From assembly GCF_030815585.1 (NCBI RefSeq), contig NZ_JAUSWY010000001.1:496001-560000 (forward strand): a stretch of DNA of 64,000 nt, in the 5' to 3' direction. Position numbers and translations under genes: made by a program. This DNA is from Arthrobacter pascens. Lineage in GTDB: Bacteria; Actinomycetota; Actinomycetes; Actinomycetales; Micrococcaceae. Below, piece by piece: positions 50,827 to 59,065 of the stretch (positions within the stretch are counted from its first letter, which is position 1; each line of letters opens with the position of its first letter). Under the pieces are notes generated by a model. The model did no database searches and was not told the DNA's origin. It worked only from the letters and a program-made list of their open reading frames with translations.

Positions 50827-51740
50827 CAACCATGGCAACCCCCACCCAGTCCACCCCGGACGCAGAGGTGCCGTACTACAACCCCAAGTCCGAATCGGTC
50901 GGGGCCAAGCGCGCCAAGAGCACCATCTTCCATGTGGTGGCCCTCGCCCTCACGGCAGTGGTCCTGTATCCGGGCCTGTGGATGATCGCCTCCTCGTTCA
51001 AGCCGAACGCCGAAATCGGCGGCGCGAACACATCGCTGTGGTCGAACAACTTCAGCTTCGATAACTTCGTCACGGCGATGGACGGGATCGGCGGCGTGTC
51101 CACGCTCCAGTTCTTCACCAACTCCCTGATCCTGGCCATCGGCGCTGTGGCGGGCACCGTCCTGTCGGCCAGCGTGTCAGCCTATGCGTTCGCGAGGATC
51201 AAGTTCCCCGGCCGCAGTGTCTTCTTCGGCATGATGATCGCCACCCTGCTGCTGCCGTTCCACGTGGTGATCATCCCGCAGTACATCGTCTTCCAGCAGC
51301 TTGGCCTGGTGGATACCTATGTCCCACTGCTGATAGGCAAGTTCCTGGCCGCGGACGCGTTCTTCGTGTTCCTGATGGTCCAGTTCATGCGCAACCTTCC
51401 GGCCGAACTGGACGAGGCAGCACGCATCGACGGCGCGGGCCACGTGCGGATTTTCGGGTCCATCATGCTGGCGCTGATGAAGCCGGCCCTGATCTCGACG
51501 TCGATCTTCTCCTTCATCTGGAGCTGGAACGACTTCCTGGGCCCGTTGCTGTACCTGAACACGCCGGAGAAATACCCGCTGCCGCTGGCCCTGCGCCTCT
51601 TTGTGGACCAGACCCAGAGCTCGGACTACGGCGCCATGATCGCCATGTCCGTCTTGGCCCTGCTGCCGGTGCTGGTGTTCTTCCTGGTGTTCCAGCGTTA
51701 CATTGTTGAGGGCGTCTCCACCCAGGGCCTCAAGGGCTGA
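50823..51740 (+). CDS. sugar ABC transporter permease (MalG type)
   Basis: Membrane protein of 305 aa with six helices (STIFHVVALALTAVVLYPGLWMIASS first). The EAA loop is DEAARIDGAGHVRIFGSIMLALMKP (about 198-222). Coupled to the upstream permease by the ATGA overlap and followed after 25 bp by the membrane protein gene. Paralogue of the permease at 39501. Confidence 0.94.
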   Translation: MTTMATPTQSTPDAEVPYYNPKSESVGAKRAKSTIFHVVALALTAVVLYPGLWMIASSFKPNAEIGGANTSLWSNNFSFDNFVTAMDGIGGVSTLQFFTNSLILAIGAVAGTVLSASVSAYAFARIKFPGRSVFFGMMIATLLLPFHVVIIPQYIVFQQLGLVDTYVPLLIGKFLAADAFFVFLMVQFMRNLPAELDEAARIDGAGHVRIFGSIMLALMKPALISTSIFSFIWSWNDFLGPLLYLNTPEKYPLPLALRLFVDQTQSSDYGAMIAMSVLALLPVLVFFLVFQRYIVEGVSTQGLKG

Positions 51741-51765
51741 CGGCGACCGAAGACAGAGACGGAAA

Positions 51766-52449
51766 ATGAGCATCATGGACAGCACCACACCCGCGTCAGG
51801 CCACAATGAACCCATCCCGGTAAACCGGTTCGCACTGTTTTCCGAGACGCTGCTGGCCGGACTGCTCGTGCTGGTGCTGTCCATCCCGCTTGTCACCATT
51901 CCCGCCGCCTACGCGGCCGGCATAGCCCATCTGGAGCGGCACCTCTCCGGCCGGGACGACTCCATCCGTGCCCTTTGGGGCACCTTCCGCTCCGCCCTGC
52001 CGGGCAGCTGGAAGCTGGGAATCACGACGGCGGCAGCCGCCGTCGCGATCACCTTCAACCTGCTGCTCGCAATGGTGGGGCAACTGCCCGGCCGGGCAGT
52101 GATCCTTCCTGCCACCCTGGTCCTCGCCGCGGCGGGGGCGATCCTGCTCCTGCGCACTGCCGCGGCATGGTCAGACTTCGCCTCCTCCGCCTCCGCCCCC
52201 GGCTTCGGCCATGCTGCAAGAAGCCAGGCTGAAGCAAGCCAGGGTGCAACAGGCAAGCCTGCCTGGCCCTCCGCGCTGGCCGCGGCAAAAACACTGTCCG
52301 TTCGCGACTGGACGGGTTCCCTGCTTCTGGCTTCCGCGCTCTTTGCCGCCGTGGTCTTCGTGTGGATGCTGGTGGCCCTCTTTGTAGTGGTGCCGGGCAT
52401 GCTGATCCTGGCTTCGGCCTCAGTCAAGATGCGCTCCACCCGCGGTTAG
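51766..52449 (+). CDS. YesL/DUF624-like membrane protein
   Basis: Protein of 227 aa from ATG 51766 (GGA close upstream; ATG 51775 is an alternative). Four or five hydrophobic helices are visible: TLLAGLLVLVLSIPLVTIPAAYAAG (about 25-48), an ITTAAAAVAITFNLLLA segment, AVILPATLVLAAAGAILLL, and a C-terminal LLLASALFAAVVFVWMLVALFVVV pair. PAAYAAGIAHLERHL resembles the conserved region of YesL proteins, found with polysaccharide-utilisation ABC transporters. The role is unknown; last gene of the 48558 operon. The frame opens earlier at 51703 inside the permease gene but without homology. Confidence 0.7.
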   Translation: MSIMDSTTPASGHNEPIPVNRFALFSETLLAGLLVLVLSIPLVTIPAAYAAGIAHLERHLSGRDDSIRALWGTFRSALPGSWKLGITTAAAAVAITFNLLLAMVGQLPGRAVILPATLVLAAAGAILLLRTAAAWSDFASSASAPGFGHAARSQAEASQGATGKPAWPSALAAAKTLSVRDWTGSLLLASALFAAVVFVWMLVALFVVVPGMLILASASVKMRSTRG

Positions 52450-52499
52450 CTCCGCCCGCGCCCAAGTCCCAGCCCGGAAGTAACTTTCGAGGGGTGTCC

Positions 52500-52529
52500 T
52501 TGACGTGTGGCGTGGCCCACACCTAGGCT
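52500..52529 (+). promoter_or_regulatory. promoter of the orphan binding protein at 52599
   Basis: -35 TTGACG (52500-52505) and -10 TAGGCT (52524-52529), 18-bp spacer. It is followed at once by the perfect LacI-type palindrome. Confidence 0.75.
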
Positions 52530-52531
52530 TT

Positions 52532-52555
52532 CTGTGAGAAAGCGCTTTCTCACAG
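52532..52555. promoter_or_regulatory. perfect 24-bp LacI-type operator
   Basis: Perfect palindrome with arms CTGTGAGAAAGC and its complement, no spacer. It starts 2 bp after the -10 box and covers the transcription start. It is the best copy of the shared LacI-type site, core TGAGAAAGCGCTTTCTCA. Confidence 0.92.
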
Positions 52556-52598
52556 CATCCCCATGCATCCCCCCTTGTGCAACATCGAAGGACCACGA

Positions 52599-53888
52599 AT
52601 GCTTTTGCGTGCCCGAAAGTCCACAATTTCCAAAATGGCAGCCGCATTGGCCGTCTCGGCACTGGCTCTTACAGGCTGCGGAAGCGGCTCACCGGCCGCG
52701 TCGGATGGACCCGTCACCTTGCGTTTCAGCTGGTGGGGTTCCGACGTTCGCCACAAGATGACCCAAGAACTCATTGACGCCTTCGAAGCGAAGAACCCGA
52801 ACATCAACATCGAGGGCGAGTACGGCGACTGGTCCGGATATTGGGACAAGCTGGCCACCCAAGTGGCATCACAGGATGCGCCGGACATCATTCAGATGGA
52901 TGCCCAGTACCTGGGTGAATATGCCGACCGCGGCGCGCTCCTGGAACTGAAGGACGTGGACTTATCCAAGTTCGACAAGGCGGCCGCGGATGCGGGCAGG
53001 ACGCAAGACGGGCTGTATGCGGTCACAGCAGGCATGAACGCGATGGTGGTCATGGCCAACCCCGCCCTGGTGTCCGCCAGCGGGGTGCCTTTGCCTGATG
53101 ATTCGAGCTGGACCTGGGATGAGTACCTGGAAACGGCGGCCTCCATCACCGCCAAGAGCAAGGACGGGGTCTCCGGCTCAGGACCCATCACCGGTGATGC
53201 CTCCTTCAACCTCTGGATGCGGCAGCATGGGAAATCCCTTTTCACCAACGACGGCGGACTGGGCTTCGATGAGGCCGATGCCACGGAGTACTTCGAGTAC
53301 CAGGCATCGCTCCGTGACGCCAAGGCTGTCCCGTCGGCGTCCGTGATAACGGAAGACGCCAGCGCATCAGTTGATCAGCAGGGCCTTGCCACCAACCGGT
53401 ACGCGATGGCGTGGTACTGGTCCAACCAGCTTGGCGCCCTCAGCAAGGCGTCCGGACAAGCGTTGGAAATCCACCGCCCGCCGAGCGTGGAAGGCAAGGC
53501 GTCCAGCGCTGAGCAGTTCTACAAGGCTTCGCAGTTCTGGTCGGCCAGTTCCAAGACCAAGCATCCCGCGGAGGCCCAGAAGTTTATCGACTTCCTCGCC
53601 AACAGCGTCGAGGCCGGCGAAATTGGCCTCGCAGACCGTGGCATCCCGGGAAACTCGGAAGTCCGGGCGGCCATAGCGCCGAAGCTGACTCCCACCGATG
53701 CACTGACGGCCAAATTCATCGATGACATTGCCGACGAGGTGGGCGAAGCCCCGGCTGTGCCCCCGGCAGGATCCAGCCCCGTGTCCGAAGTCCTGACCCG
53801 GTACAACACCGAGGTCCACTTCGGCAGGATTTCCCCGCAGGAAGCGGCGAAGAAATCCATCGAGGAGATCAAGAGCACCCTCGCCTGA
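52599..53888 (+). CDS. ABC transporter sugar-binding lipoprotein (orphan)
   Basis: Protein of 429 aa from ATG 52599 (AAGGA seven bases upstream; the frame opens at 52563 without homology). Signal AAALAVSALALTGC (Cys about 26). Family 1 fold: VTLRFSWWGSDVRHKMTQELIDAF, EYGDWSGYWDKLATQVASQDAPDIIQMDAQY, YKASQFWSASSKTKHPAEAQKFIDFL. These segments match the protein at 40714 closely. It has its own LacI-type controlled promoter and a strong terminator, and no permease genes of its own; it may share permeases at 49873/50823 or 38567/39501. Confidence 0.92.
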   Translation: MLLRARKSTISKMAAALAVSALALTGCGSGSPAASDGPVTLRFSWWGSDVRHKMTQELIDAFEAKNPNINIEGEYGDWSGYWDKLATQVASQDAPDIIQMDAQYLGEYADRGALLELKDVDLSKFDKAAADAGRTQDGLYAVTAGMNAMVVMANPALVSASGVPLPDDSSWTWDEYLETAASITAKSKDGVSGSGPITGDASFNLWMRQHGKSLFTNDGGLGFDEADATEYFEYQASLRDAKAVPSASVITEDASASVDQQGLATNRYAMAWYWSNQLGALSKASGQALEIHRPPSVEGKASSAEQFYKASQFWSASSKTKHPAEAQKFIDFLANSVEAGEIGLADRGIPGNSEVRAAIAPKLTPTDALTAKFIDDIADEVGEAPAVPPAGSSPVSEVLTRYNTEVHFGRISPQEAAKKSIEEIKSTLA

Positions 53889-53894
53889 TGAGGT

Positions 53895-53952
53895 AAAGCG
53901 AACGACGCCGGATGCGAACCGCTTGAGGTCCGCATCCGGCGTCGTTCGCTTT
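53895..53952. terminator. strong bidirectional terminator hairpin
   Basis: A perfect 22-bp stem (53895-53916 with 53931-53952) closed by a 14-nt loop that can pair further. The right arm ends CGCTTTT; on the opposite strand the arm ends in TTTACC. It lies between the convergent binding-protein and GH78 genes and can stop transcription from both sides. Confidence 0.92.
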
Positions 53953-53978
53953 TGTCACTCTGCGTTATAGAACCGCTG

Positions 53979-56900
53979 TCAGGTGTCGGCAGACGGGACG
54001 AAAGCCCAGCTTCCCGCGTGGATCCGGAAGTCCACAGCTGCGGTGCTGCCTGTAGTGAAGCCATCTGTACCAGCGCTGCTTGTGGTGGCCCGTTCCGTGC
54101 CGGATCCCAGGAAGCCGCTCGACGCCGTCGGGCCCTGGACGCCGTAGCGTGAGGCCGGCAGGCGGACTGTTGCCGCGACACCCGCGGGAACCGTGCATTC
54201 CAGTTCCATCCCCGCTTCCGTGCGGCGCCAGGCCACCGTGACGTGGCCGTTGGGCAGCGGAACGCTTCCTTGGGCGTGCTCCAGCCGACAGACCGGCGGT
54301 TCGATCAGCACTTCGCTGCCTCCCGGGGCAGTGATCCGGATTCCCAGCAGGGACTCGAGGATTTCCTTCACCACGGAGGCGGACCAGGCGTGCGACTGGC
54401 TGTGGTCCGTCCCCTCCACCAGCTCCCAGGATTCCCAGGTGAAGCTCGCGCCGGATTCCAGCAGCCGCGCCCAGCCGGGCTGATCCGCTGACGTGAGCAA
54501 ATCCAGGACTGCGTCCGTCAGGCCCTGGGAGAGGAGGGCGCGCACCAGCCGGTGCACGGTCATGGGACCCTGCTGCATTCCCAGGCCTGCGATCCGCTGC
54601 GCGTCAGCCGCTGCGTGCCGGGGGTCGGTGATTCCCAGGGACAGCGGAAAGGACGTGGCGTGCTGGGACCCGTGGGTGCTCGGCGTTCCGTCGGCGTGCA
54701 GGCCGTCCACCATCACGCCATCCACGCGGAGGCGGGAGCGGATGGCGTCCGCCAGTGTCCCGGCATGGGTCACATACCTCACAGCCGCATCCTCCCGGCC
54801 GGCGATGCTGCAGAGCCGGGCCGTTGATACAAGGGCCGAATATGCCTGGGCATTGACCGTGGTCTTGGCGGCACAGCCCATGTCGTATCCGAACCTCCCC
54901 GGTGCTGGCCAGTCCACGATGCCATGGAGGTACGGGCCGGAGCCGCCGCCCAGTTGGGTGACCAGTCCCGCCGTCGGGCCTTCCAGGGCGAGGTACCGCA
55001 GCGCATAGTCAGCGGTGGCCCGGAGGTGCGGGAGCAGTTCCTCGACCAGCCCTGAGTCCCCGGTCCGCAGATAGTACTCCTCCGCCCACTCCGGCACCAT
55101 GAGCGAAAAATCGGGGATATCCCGTTTGCCGTCACCGTTGGGATAGACAGCGTTGTAGCGGCCCAGGTCATCTCCGCTGTTCCAGTAGCGTCCGGCGGAC
55201 CAGCCGAACTCACGCAGGGCCTGCGCAGTGAAGGCATGCTCGCCGAACAGGGCCATGGTGGCGTAGGAGATGTTCACGGCATCGGCCAGGAACTGGCCCT
55301 TTTCGCGCGTGGGCGTATCCACGAACTGCTCCTGGACGCCGTACAGGGCAGAGTTCCGCAACAGCCGGAAGACGGCATCCAGCGTCGGGTCCGAGCTGCT
55401 GAAGTTTCCTTCGTCTGGATGCCTGCCGCGGACCACAACGGCCCCCACCCGCGACAGGTCCTGCGCATCAACTCCGGGCAGCTCCAGATAGCGGAACCCC
55501 AGATGGACAGTGGCGCGGAACAGCTGCGGGCCGCCCGCCTGCGTGTAGGGAAAGGACATGTCCGTGTTCTGGCTGGCTGTCTTGCCGGCATCCACCCGGC
55601 CGGACGCATCCAGGACGTAGCCAGCCCGGATCATCAGGGTGCGGCCAGGGATGCCGTCCCGGAAGTCCGCCTCCGGACGTGCCGGGATGACCTGGCCAAA
55701 GTCTGCCACCAGCGTGCCGTCGGACGCCGCCAGGAAGGTCTGTGGGGCAACAAATTCTTCAGACAATAGGGTGCGGCGGGGATGTAGGGCAGGGAATTCC
55801 TGGACAGGGTGCCGGCCGTAGCTCAAGGCCGGCGGCATGTCCCGGGCGGCGGCCATGGTCACCGCGGCCTGGCCGTCCAGGTGCTCCACGGGGTCGCCTT
55901 CGTCATTGCGGTAGCCCGATTGCCGGTACGGAGCCTCGGCGGCGGTCCAGTCCGGCCCGGATCCAAAGACCTCGCGCCGGCCATCCGTGTAGTCCACACT
56001 GAGGCGGACCAGCAGGCCAGGCGTGCCGGCCGCCCTGCCCTGGCCCGGGCCGTACCAGTGCAGGAGCGCCGTCAGCGCAACTGTTGACACCTCCGGGGGC
56101 TGTGCCACGTGCGGCTCTGTTAAACGCGTGGCGAGGGGGCCGGCCAGCAGCGCGGTGACGTCAGCGGCGTCGTAATATCCCTCACCTGGGTAGCCGAAGG
56201 AGGTGGTGCTGAGGCATTCCGCGCCGTCCAGGGCCAGCTGCGCGTGGTGGCTGGCCGCCATAAAGAGCCGTGCCCGCGCCACGGTGCCGTTGAGGGTAAG
56301 GGTGCTGCGGAAAAGGGTCCATTCGTCGGGCTGGCGGTGCGCGGTGGTGTGGGCCCAGTGGCCCAGGAACGCGCGGGCCTCTTCGGTGCCGGCGTCGAAC
56401 CGGTGGTCAATCAGTACCGTGTCTGAGCCTGCGTCTGCGCCTGAAGCCTGGGTTTCACGGACCTTGAGGGAGGCATACTCGGCCTGGCAGCGCGGGCCCT
56501 GGTGGAGGGCGAGCTTTCCCACTGACCCAGCGGGCGCCTGCTCGTCCACTGTCAGCAGCTCCACGCCGTCGAGCGTGACCGTGATGGTCCGGCCGTCATC
56601 GGTGACTTTGAGGTCCCGCCAGGTTCCGGGGACCAGGTCTTTGCCGGGCAGCCTTTCCTGTTTGGCCGGGGGCTGCCGGTCCAGCTGGGCGCTCGCAAGG
56701 ATCTCGGTTGACGGCACCGCCGTGATGGGAATCTCCCACCGGGCAGCGCGGCGGAGGACCACATTGCCAGCGCTGTTGAGCTCCAGCAGCAGACCCGCTC
56801 CGGGGCCGGTGCTGCGCAGGATCAGCCCCGCATACCCCATCGACGGGCGGAGGTGTGCCTCCAGCGCATAGTGGCGAACGGGAGGACAGGGGATGGGCAG

Positions 56901-57380
56901 GAAAGGCGAACCGGCAACCCGGAGTGCGCCGTCCAGGATCTCCAGCGGGGCCCGGCCGCCGGGCGTGCGGTGGATCCAGGCGGCGTCCCAGCCCGCGTCA
57001 GACAGACCCGTGCTGAACGTCTGGGCCTCCGACCACGGGCCCAAGGCCCCCGCCGCATCGCATATCCGGACGCGCCAGCTGTAGTCCCTGTCCTCCACGA
57101 GGTCAGGCCCGCCGAAGGGAACGCCGGACTGCCGGGCCGATCCAACAGGCCCGGAGCACCAAACCTCGGCGCCGTCGGGTCCGGCCACGGCCAGTTCATA
57201 ACCGGTCTGGCGGGCGCGGGCGGGGTCTGAGCCGTCGGCCTGGACCAACTGCCAGCCGAACACCGGGCGCGCGGATGCCGTGAGGCATGGGGCGAGTCCG
57301 TCTGTCAGCAGATTTGCCGCTCCCAGTTGCCCGTGCAGAACCTGCGTCGGGCTGGCCTCCTGTACCGGCAGGATTCTCAT
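53979..57380 (-). CDS. alpha-L-rhamnosidase, glycoside hydrolase family 78
   Basis: Protein of 1133 aa. N-terminal beta domains (about 1-125, ending TFSTGLSDAGWDAAWIHR) are interrupted by an inserted concanavalin-like domain (about 150-310, with YALEAHLRPSMGYAGLILRS). The (alpha/alpha)6 catalytic domain is about 640-1020; D688 and E693 in DTPTREKGQ are the conserved acid region and E975 or E983 in ESGASFTWESWE the base region. A C-terminal beta domain follows. No signal peptide, so it cleaves imported rhamnosides. The ATG overlaps the stop of the upstream oxidoreductase (TGATG), so the two are co-translated. Rhamnogalacturonan fragments fit the neighbours. Confidence 0.93.
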   Translation of the reverse strand: MRILPVQEASPTQVLHGQLGAANLLTDGLAPCLTASARPVFGWQLVQADGSDPARARQTGYELAVAGPDGAEVWCSGPVGSARQSGVPFGGPDLVEDRDYSWRVRICDAAGALGPWSEAQTFSTGLSDAGWDAAWIHRTPGGRAPLEILDGALRVAGSPFLPIPCPPVRHYALEAHLRPSMGYAGLILRSTGPGAGLLLELNSAGNVVLRRAARWEIPITAVPSTEILASAQLDRQPPAKQERLPGKDLVPGTWRDLKVTDDGRTITVTLDGVELLTVDEQAPAGSVGKLALHQGPRCQAEYASLKVRETQASGADAGSDTVLIDHRFDAGTEEARAFLGHWAHTTAHRQPDEWTLFRSTLTLNGTVARARLFMAASHHAQLALDGAECLSTTSFGYPGEGYYDAADVTALLAGPLATRLTEPHVAQPPEVSTVALTALLHWYGPGQGRAAGTPGLLVRLSVDYTDGRREVFGSGPDWTAAEAPYRQSGYRNDEGDPVEHLDGQAAVTMAAARDMPPALSYGRHPVQEFPALHPRRTLLSEEFVAPQTFLAASDGTLVADFGQVIPARPEADFRDGIPGRTLMIRAGYVLDASGRVDAGKTASQNTDMSFPYTQAGGPQLFRATVHLGFRYLELPGVDAQDLSRVGAVVVRGRHPDEGNFSSSDPTLDAVFRLLRNSALYGVQEQFVDTPTREKGQFLADAVNISYATMALFGEHAFTAQALREFGWSAGRYWNSGDDLGRYNAVYPNGDGKRDIPDFSLMVPEWAEEYYLRTGDSGLVEELLPHLRATADYALRYLALEGPTAGLVTQLGGGSGPYLHGIVDWPAPGRFGYDMGCAAKTTVNAQAYSALVSTARLCSIAGREDAAVRYVTHAGTLADAIRSRLRVDGVMVDGLHADGTPSTHGSQHATSFPLSLGITDPRHAAADAQRIAGLGMQQGPMTVHRLVRALLSQGLTDAVLDLLTSADQPGWARLLESGASFTWESWELVEGTDHSQSHAWSASVVKEILESLLGIRITAPGGSEVLIEPPVCRLEHAQGSVPLPNGHVTVAWRRTEAGMELECTVPAGVAATVRLPASRYGVQGPTASSGFLGSGTERATTSSAGTDGFTTGSTAAVDFRIHAGSWAFVPSADT

Positions 57381-58720
57381 CAGGATGCCGTCAGGCGCTG
57401 GGCGGAACCGGGACCGGCGGACTCTCGCTGTGCGGAGCCCGGCCCGATGGAGACCTGTCTCATGGAACCGGCCCAGCGGAGACCGAGCTCACTGAACGTG
57501 GCGTGTTCGTGAGTCGCGCGCTCCAAAGCCTCTTCGATTCCGACCACAACAGCGTGCGCCGAGTCGCCCTCACCTTCCCAGCGGATATGGGCCCCGCCGA
57601 TAGGGGACGGAAGCGGGGCGGTGCGGATGGCCTCAAGGACCAGCATGAACGCGCCGCTGTCCGGGAGCGGGCTGATCAGCTCGGCCCCATCATTCCGGTG
57701 TGCCAGCAGGTTCTCGGCGAGGTCATTCCGGCCAAACACCTCTTCGGTCCGGCCCGCTGCGGTACTGATGCTCAGCCGGTCCTCGGTGTAGTGGAAAACT
57801 GCAGTGCCCAGGGAACCCTGGAGAGTGACATAGGGCTCTACGGATTCGGTGGCGCACAGGGTCAGCGCGCACGTGACGGGAGTCCCGGCTGCGGTACGGA
57901 TGCGGATCACCGAGGTGTCGTCCGACTCGATCTCATTGGCGCGGTACAGGTCCGTTTCCACCGAGGCGACGTCGGCCACGGTCCGCGCCCCGGCGATGCG
58001 CAGTGCTGTTGCCACAGCATGGGCCAGTGGGTTGGTGGCTACGCCGTCAACAATGTCAACGCCGTCGATGCTCCGCTTCCCGGCCCACCGGGAGCGCTTG
58101 TAGTACGCCCGGTCCCTCACCCAGCGGCCCGTTGCCGAGATGCCTTGGAGGGTTCCGATCGTGCCCCCGGCCAGCAGTTCATCGATCGCCTTCAGGGCGT
58201 GGGAACCCAGGCTCTGGAACCCGATCTGCACGCGCCGTCCAATGGCTTCGGCAGCCTCGCAGAGCCTGTTGAAGTCTGCCAGCGAGGCGACTGGCGGCTT
58301 CTCCAGGTAGAGGTCCGCCCCCGAAGCCAGGGCGGATAGCCCCAGCGGGGCATGCGTCTGGATTGGGGTGGCCACGATGATTACGTCGAGGCACTCGGTT
58401 GCTACCAGGAGTTCGGTGAGCCCGGAGAAGACTGCCGCTGTCGCCGGCACGGATCCCGGTGCCGGGGGCTGCGGATCGGCTACAGCGACCAGTTCGACGA
58501 CGCCGGCCTCCTGGAGGCGTTCGAGGATACCCAGGTGGTGCATACCGAAGCCATGGACGCCTACCAGCGCCACCCTCGCTGCCGGACGAATACGCTGTCC
58601 GGGGGCCGGGTTCCTGTGTTCGGAGGATGCGCTTGTGTCTGGGGCCGCGGTGTCAGCCGGCCGGGCAGGAGTTCTTTCGGGGGACTGTGACTCGGCGGCG
58701 TTGCCGAAGGGCGTTCCCAT
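57380..58720 (-). CDS. Gfo/Idh/MocA family oxidoreductase (paralogue of the DUF6807 fusion)
   Basis: Protein of 446 aa. A 50-residue polar start precedes the Rossmann domain (RVALVGVHGFGMHHLGIL) and EKP motif (LYLEKPPVASL); RWAGKRSIDGVDIVDGVATNPLAHAVATAL and SVETDLYRAN match the oxidoreductase half of the protein at 33569-35659 almost residue for residue, but the DUF6807 part is absent. It precedes GH78 in a two-gene operon. ATG 58720 with GGAGA upstream; the frame opens at 58894 without homology. Probably oxidises a sugar released by the rhamnosidase, which is inference from position. Confidence 0.88.
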   Translation of the reverse strand: MGTPFGNAAESQSPERTPARPADTAAPDTSASSEHRNPAPGQRIRPAARVALVGVHGFGMHHLGILERLQEAGVVELVAVADPQPPAPGSVPATAAVFSGLTELLVATECLDVIIVATPIQTHAPLGLSALASGADLYLEKPPVASLADFNRLCEAAEAIGRRVQIGFQSLGSHALKAIDELLAGGTIGTLQGISATGRWVRDRAYYKRSRWAGKRSIDGVDIVDGVATNPLAHAVATALRIAGARTVADVASVETDLYRANEIESDDTSVIRIRTAAGTPVTCALTLCATESVEPYVTLQGSLGTAVFHYTEDRLSISTAAGRTEEVFGRNDLAENLLAHRNDGAELISPLPDSGAFMLVLEAIRTAPLPSPIGGAHIRWEGEGDSAHAVVVGIEEALERATHEHATFSELGLRWAGSMRQVSIGPGSAQRESAGPGSAQRLTAS

Positions 58721-58878
58721 GGGTCTCCATCTCTGCCCCGCGAGGCACAAAAAACTGGGTCCTTGCAACGGCTTTATGAGGTGACCGGTGAGGACCGTGT
58801 GACAAATTCGCCTCCCCGTGTGCGGCAGACGAGAGCGGAGTCCGAAGTCCCCTATGGAACGGCGGCCTGCCGGAATCC

Positions 58879-58895
58879 AGCAAGCGCTTTCCAAG
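58879..58895. promoter_or_regulatory. LacI-type operator, GH78 side
   Basis: AGCAAGCGCTTTCCAAG, with perfect central AAGCGCTT. It is about 160 bp upstream of the leftward oxidoreductase gene. Confidence 0.7.
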
Positions 58896-58986
58896 ATCCA
58901 GTGTGCGGCATGGGGCGGCTATGCGTCCAGCCATGTAACGATTCAAAACACGGCTTGACCTGCTGGCTTCTGGGGTCTAGATTTTC

Positions 58987-59002
58987 GAGAAACCGATTAC
59001 TC
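58987..59002. promoter_or_regulatory. LacI-type operator at the YesL operon start
   Basis: GAGAAACCGATTACTC begins 4 bp after the -10 box TAGATT, so it covers the transcription start. Same position relative to the promoter as the sites at 38241, 40653 and 52532. Confidence 0.7.
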
Positions 59003-59065
59003 ACGTGACGTGGACCACTCGTGGCCCCGTTCCCGAAACGATGGAAAACTGAAGGGAGCTGAGCC

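Larger units (their letters stand above)
58721..59065. promoter_or_regulatory. 345-bp divergent control region of the GH78 and YesL operons
   Basis: No gene. The rightward promoter has -35 TTGACC (58955-58960), a 17-bp spacer and -10 TAGATT (58978-58983). LacI-type boxes are at 58879-58895 and 58987-59002. The leftward promoter for the oxidoreductase/GH78 pair is not clear but should lie near the first box. Confidence 0.75.

Noticed and set aside
57287..58339. 350-codon plus-strand frame opposite the oxidoreductase
   Set aside because: Antisense shadow of a conserved Gfo/Idh/MocA gene; low-complexity translation, no family match.
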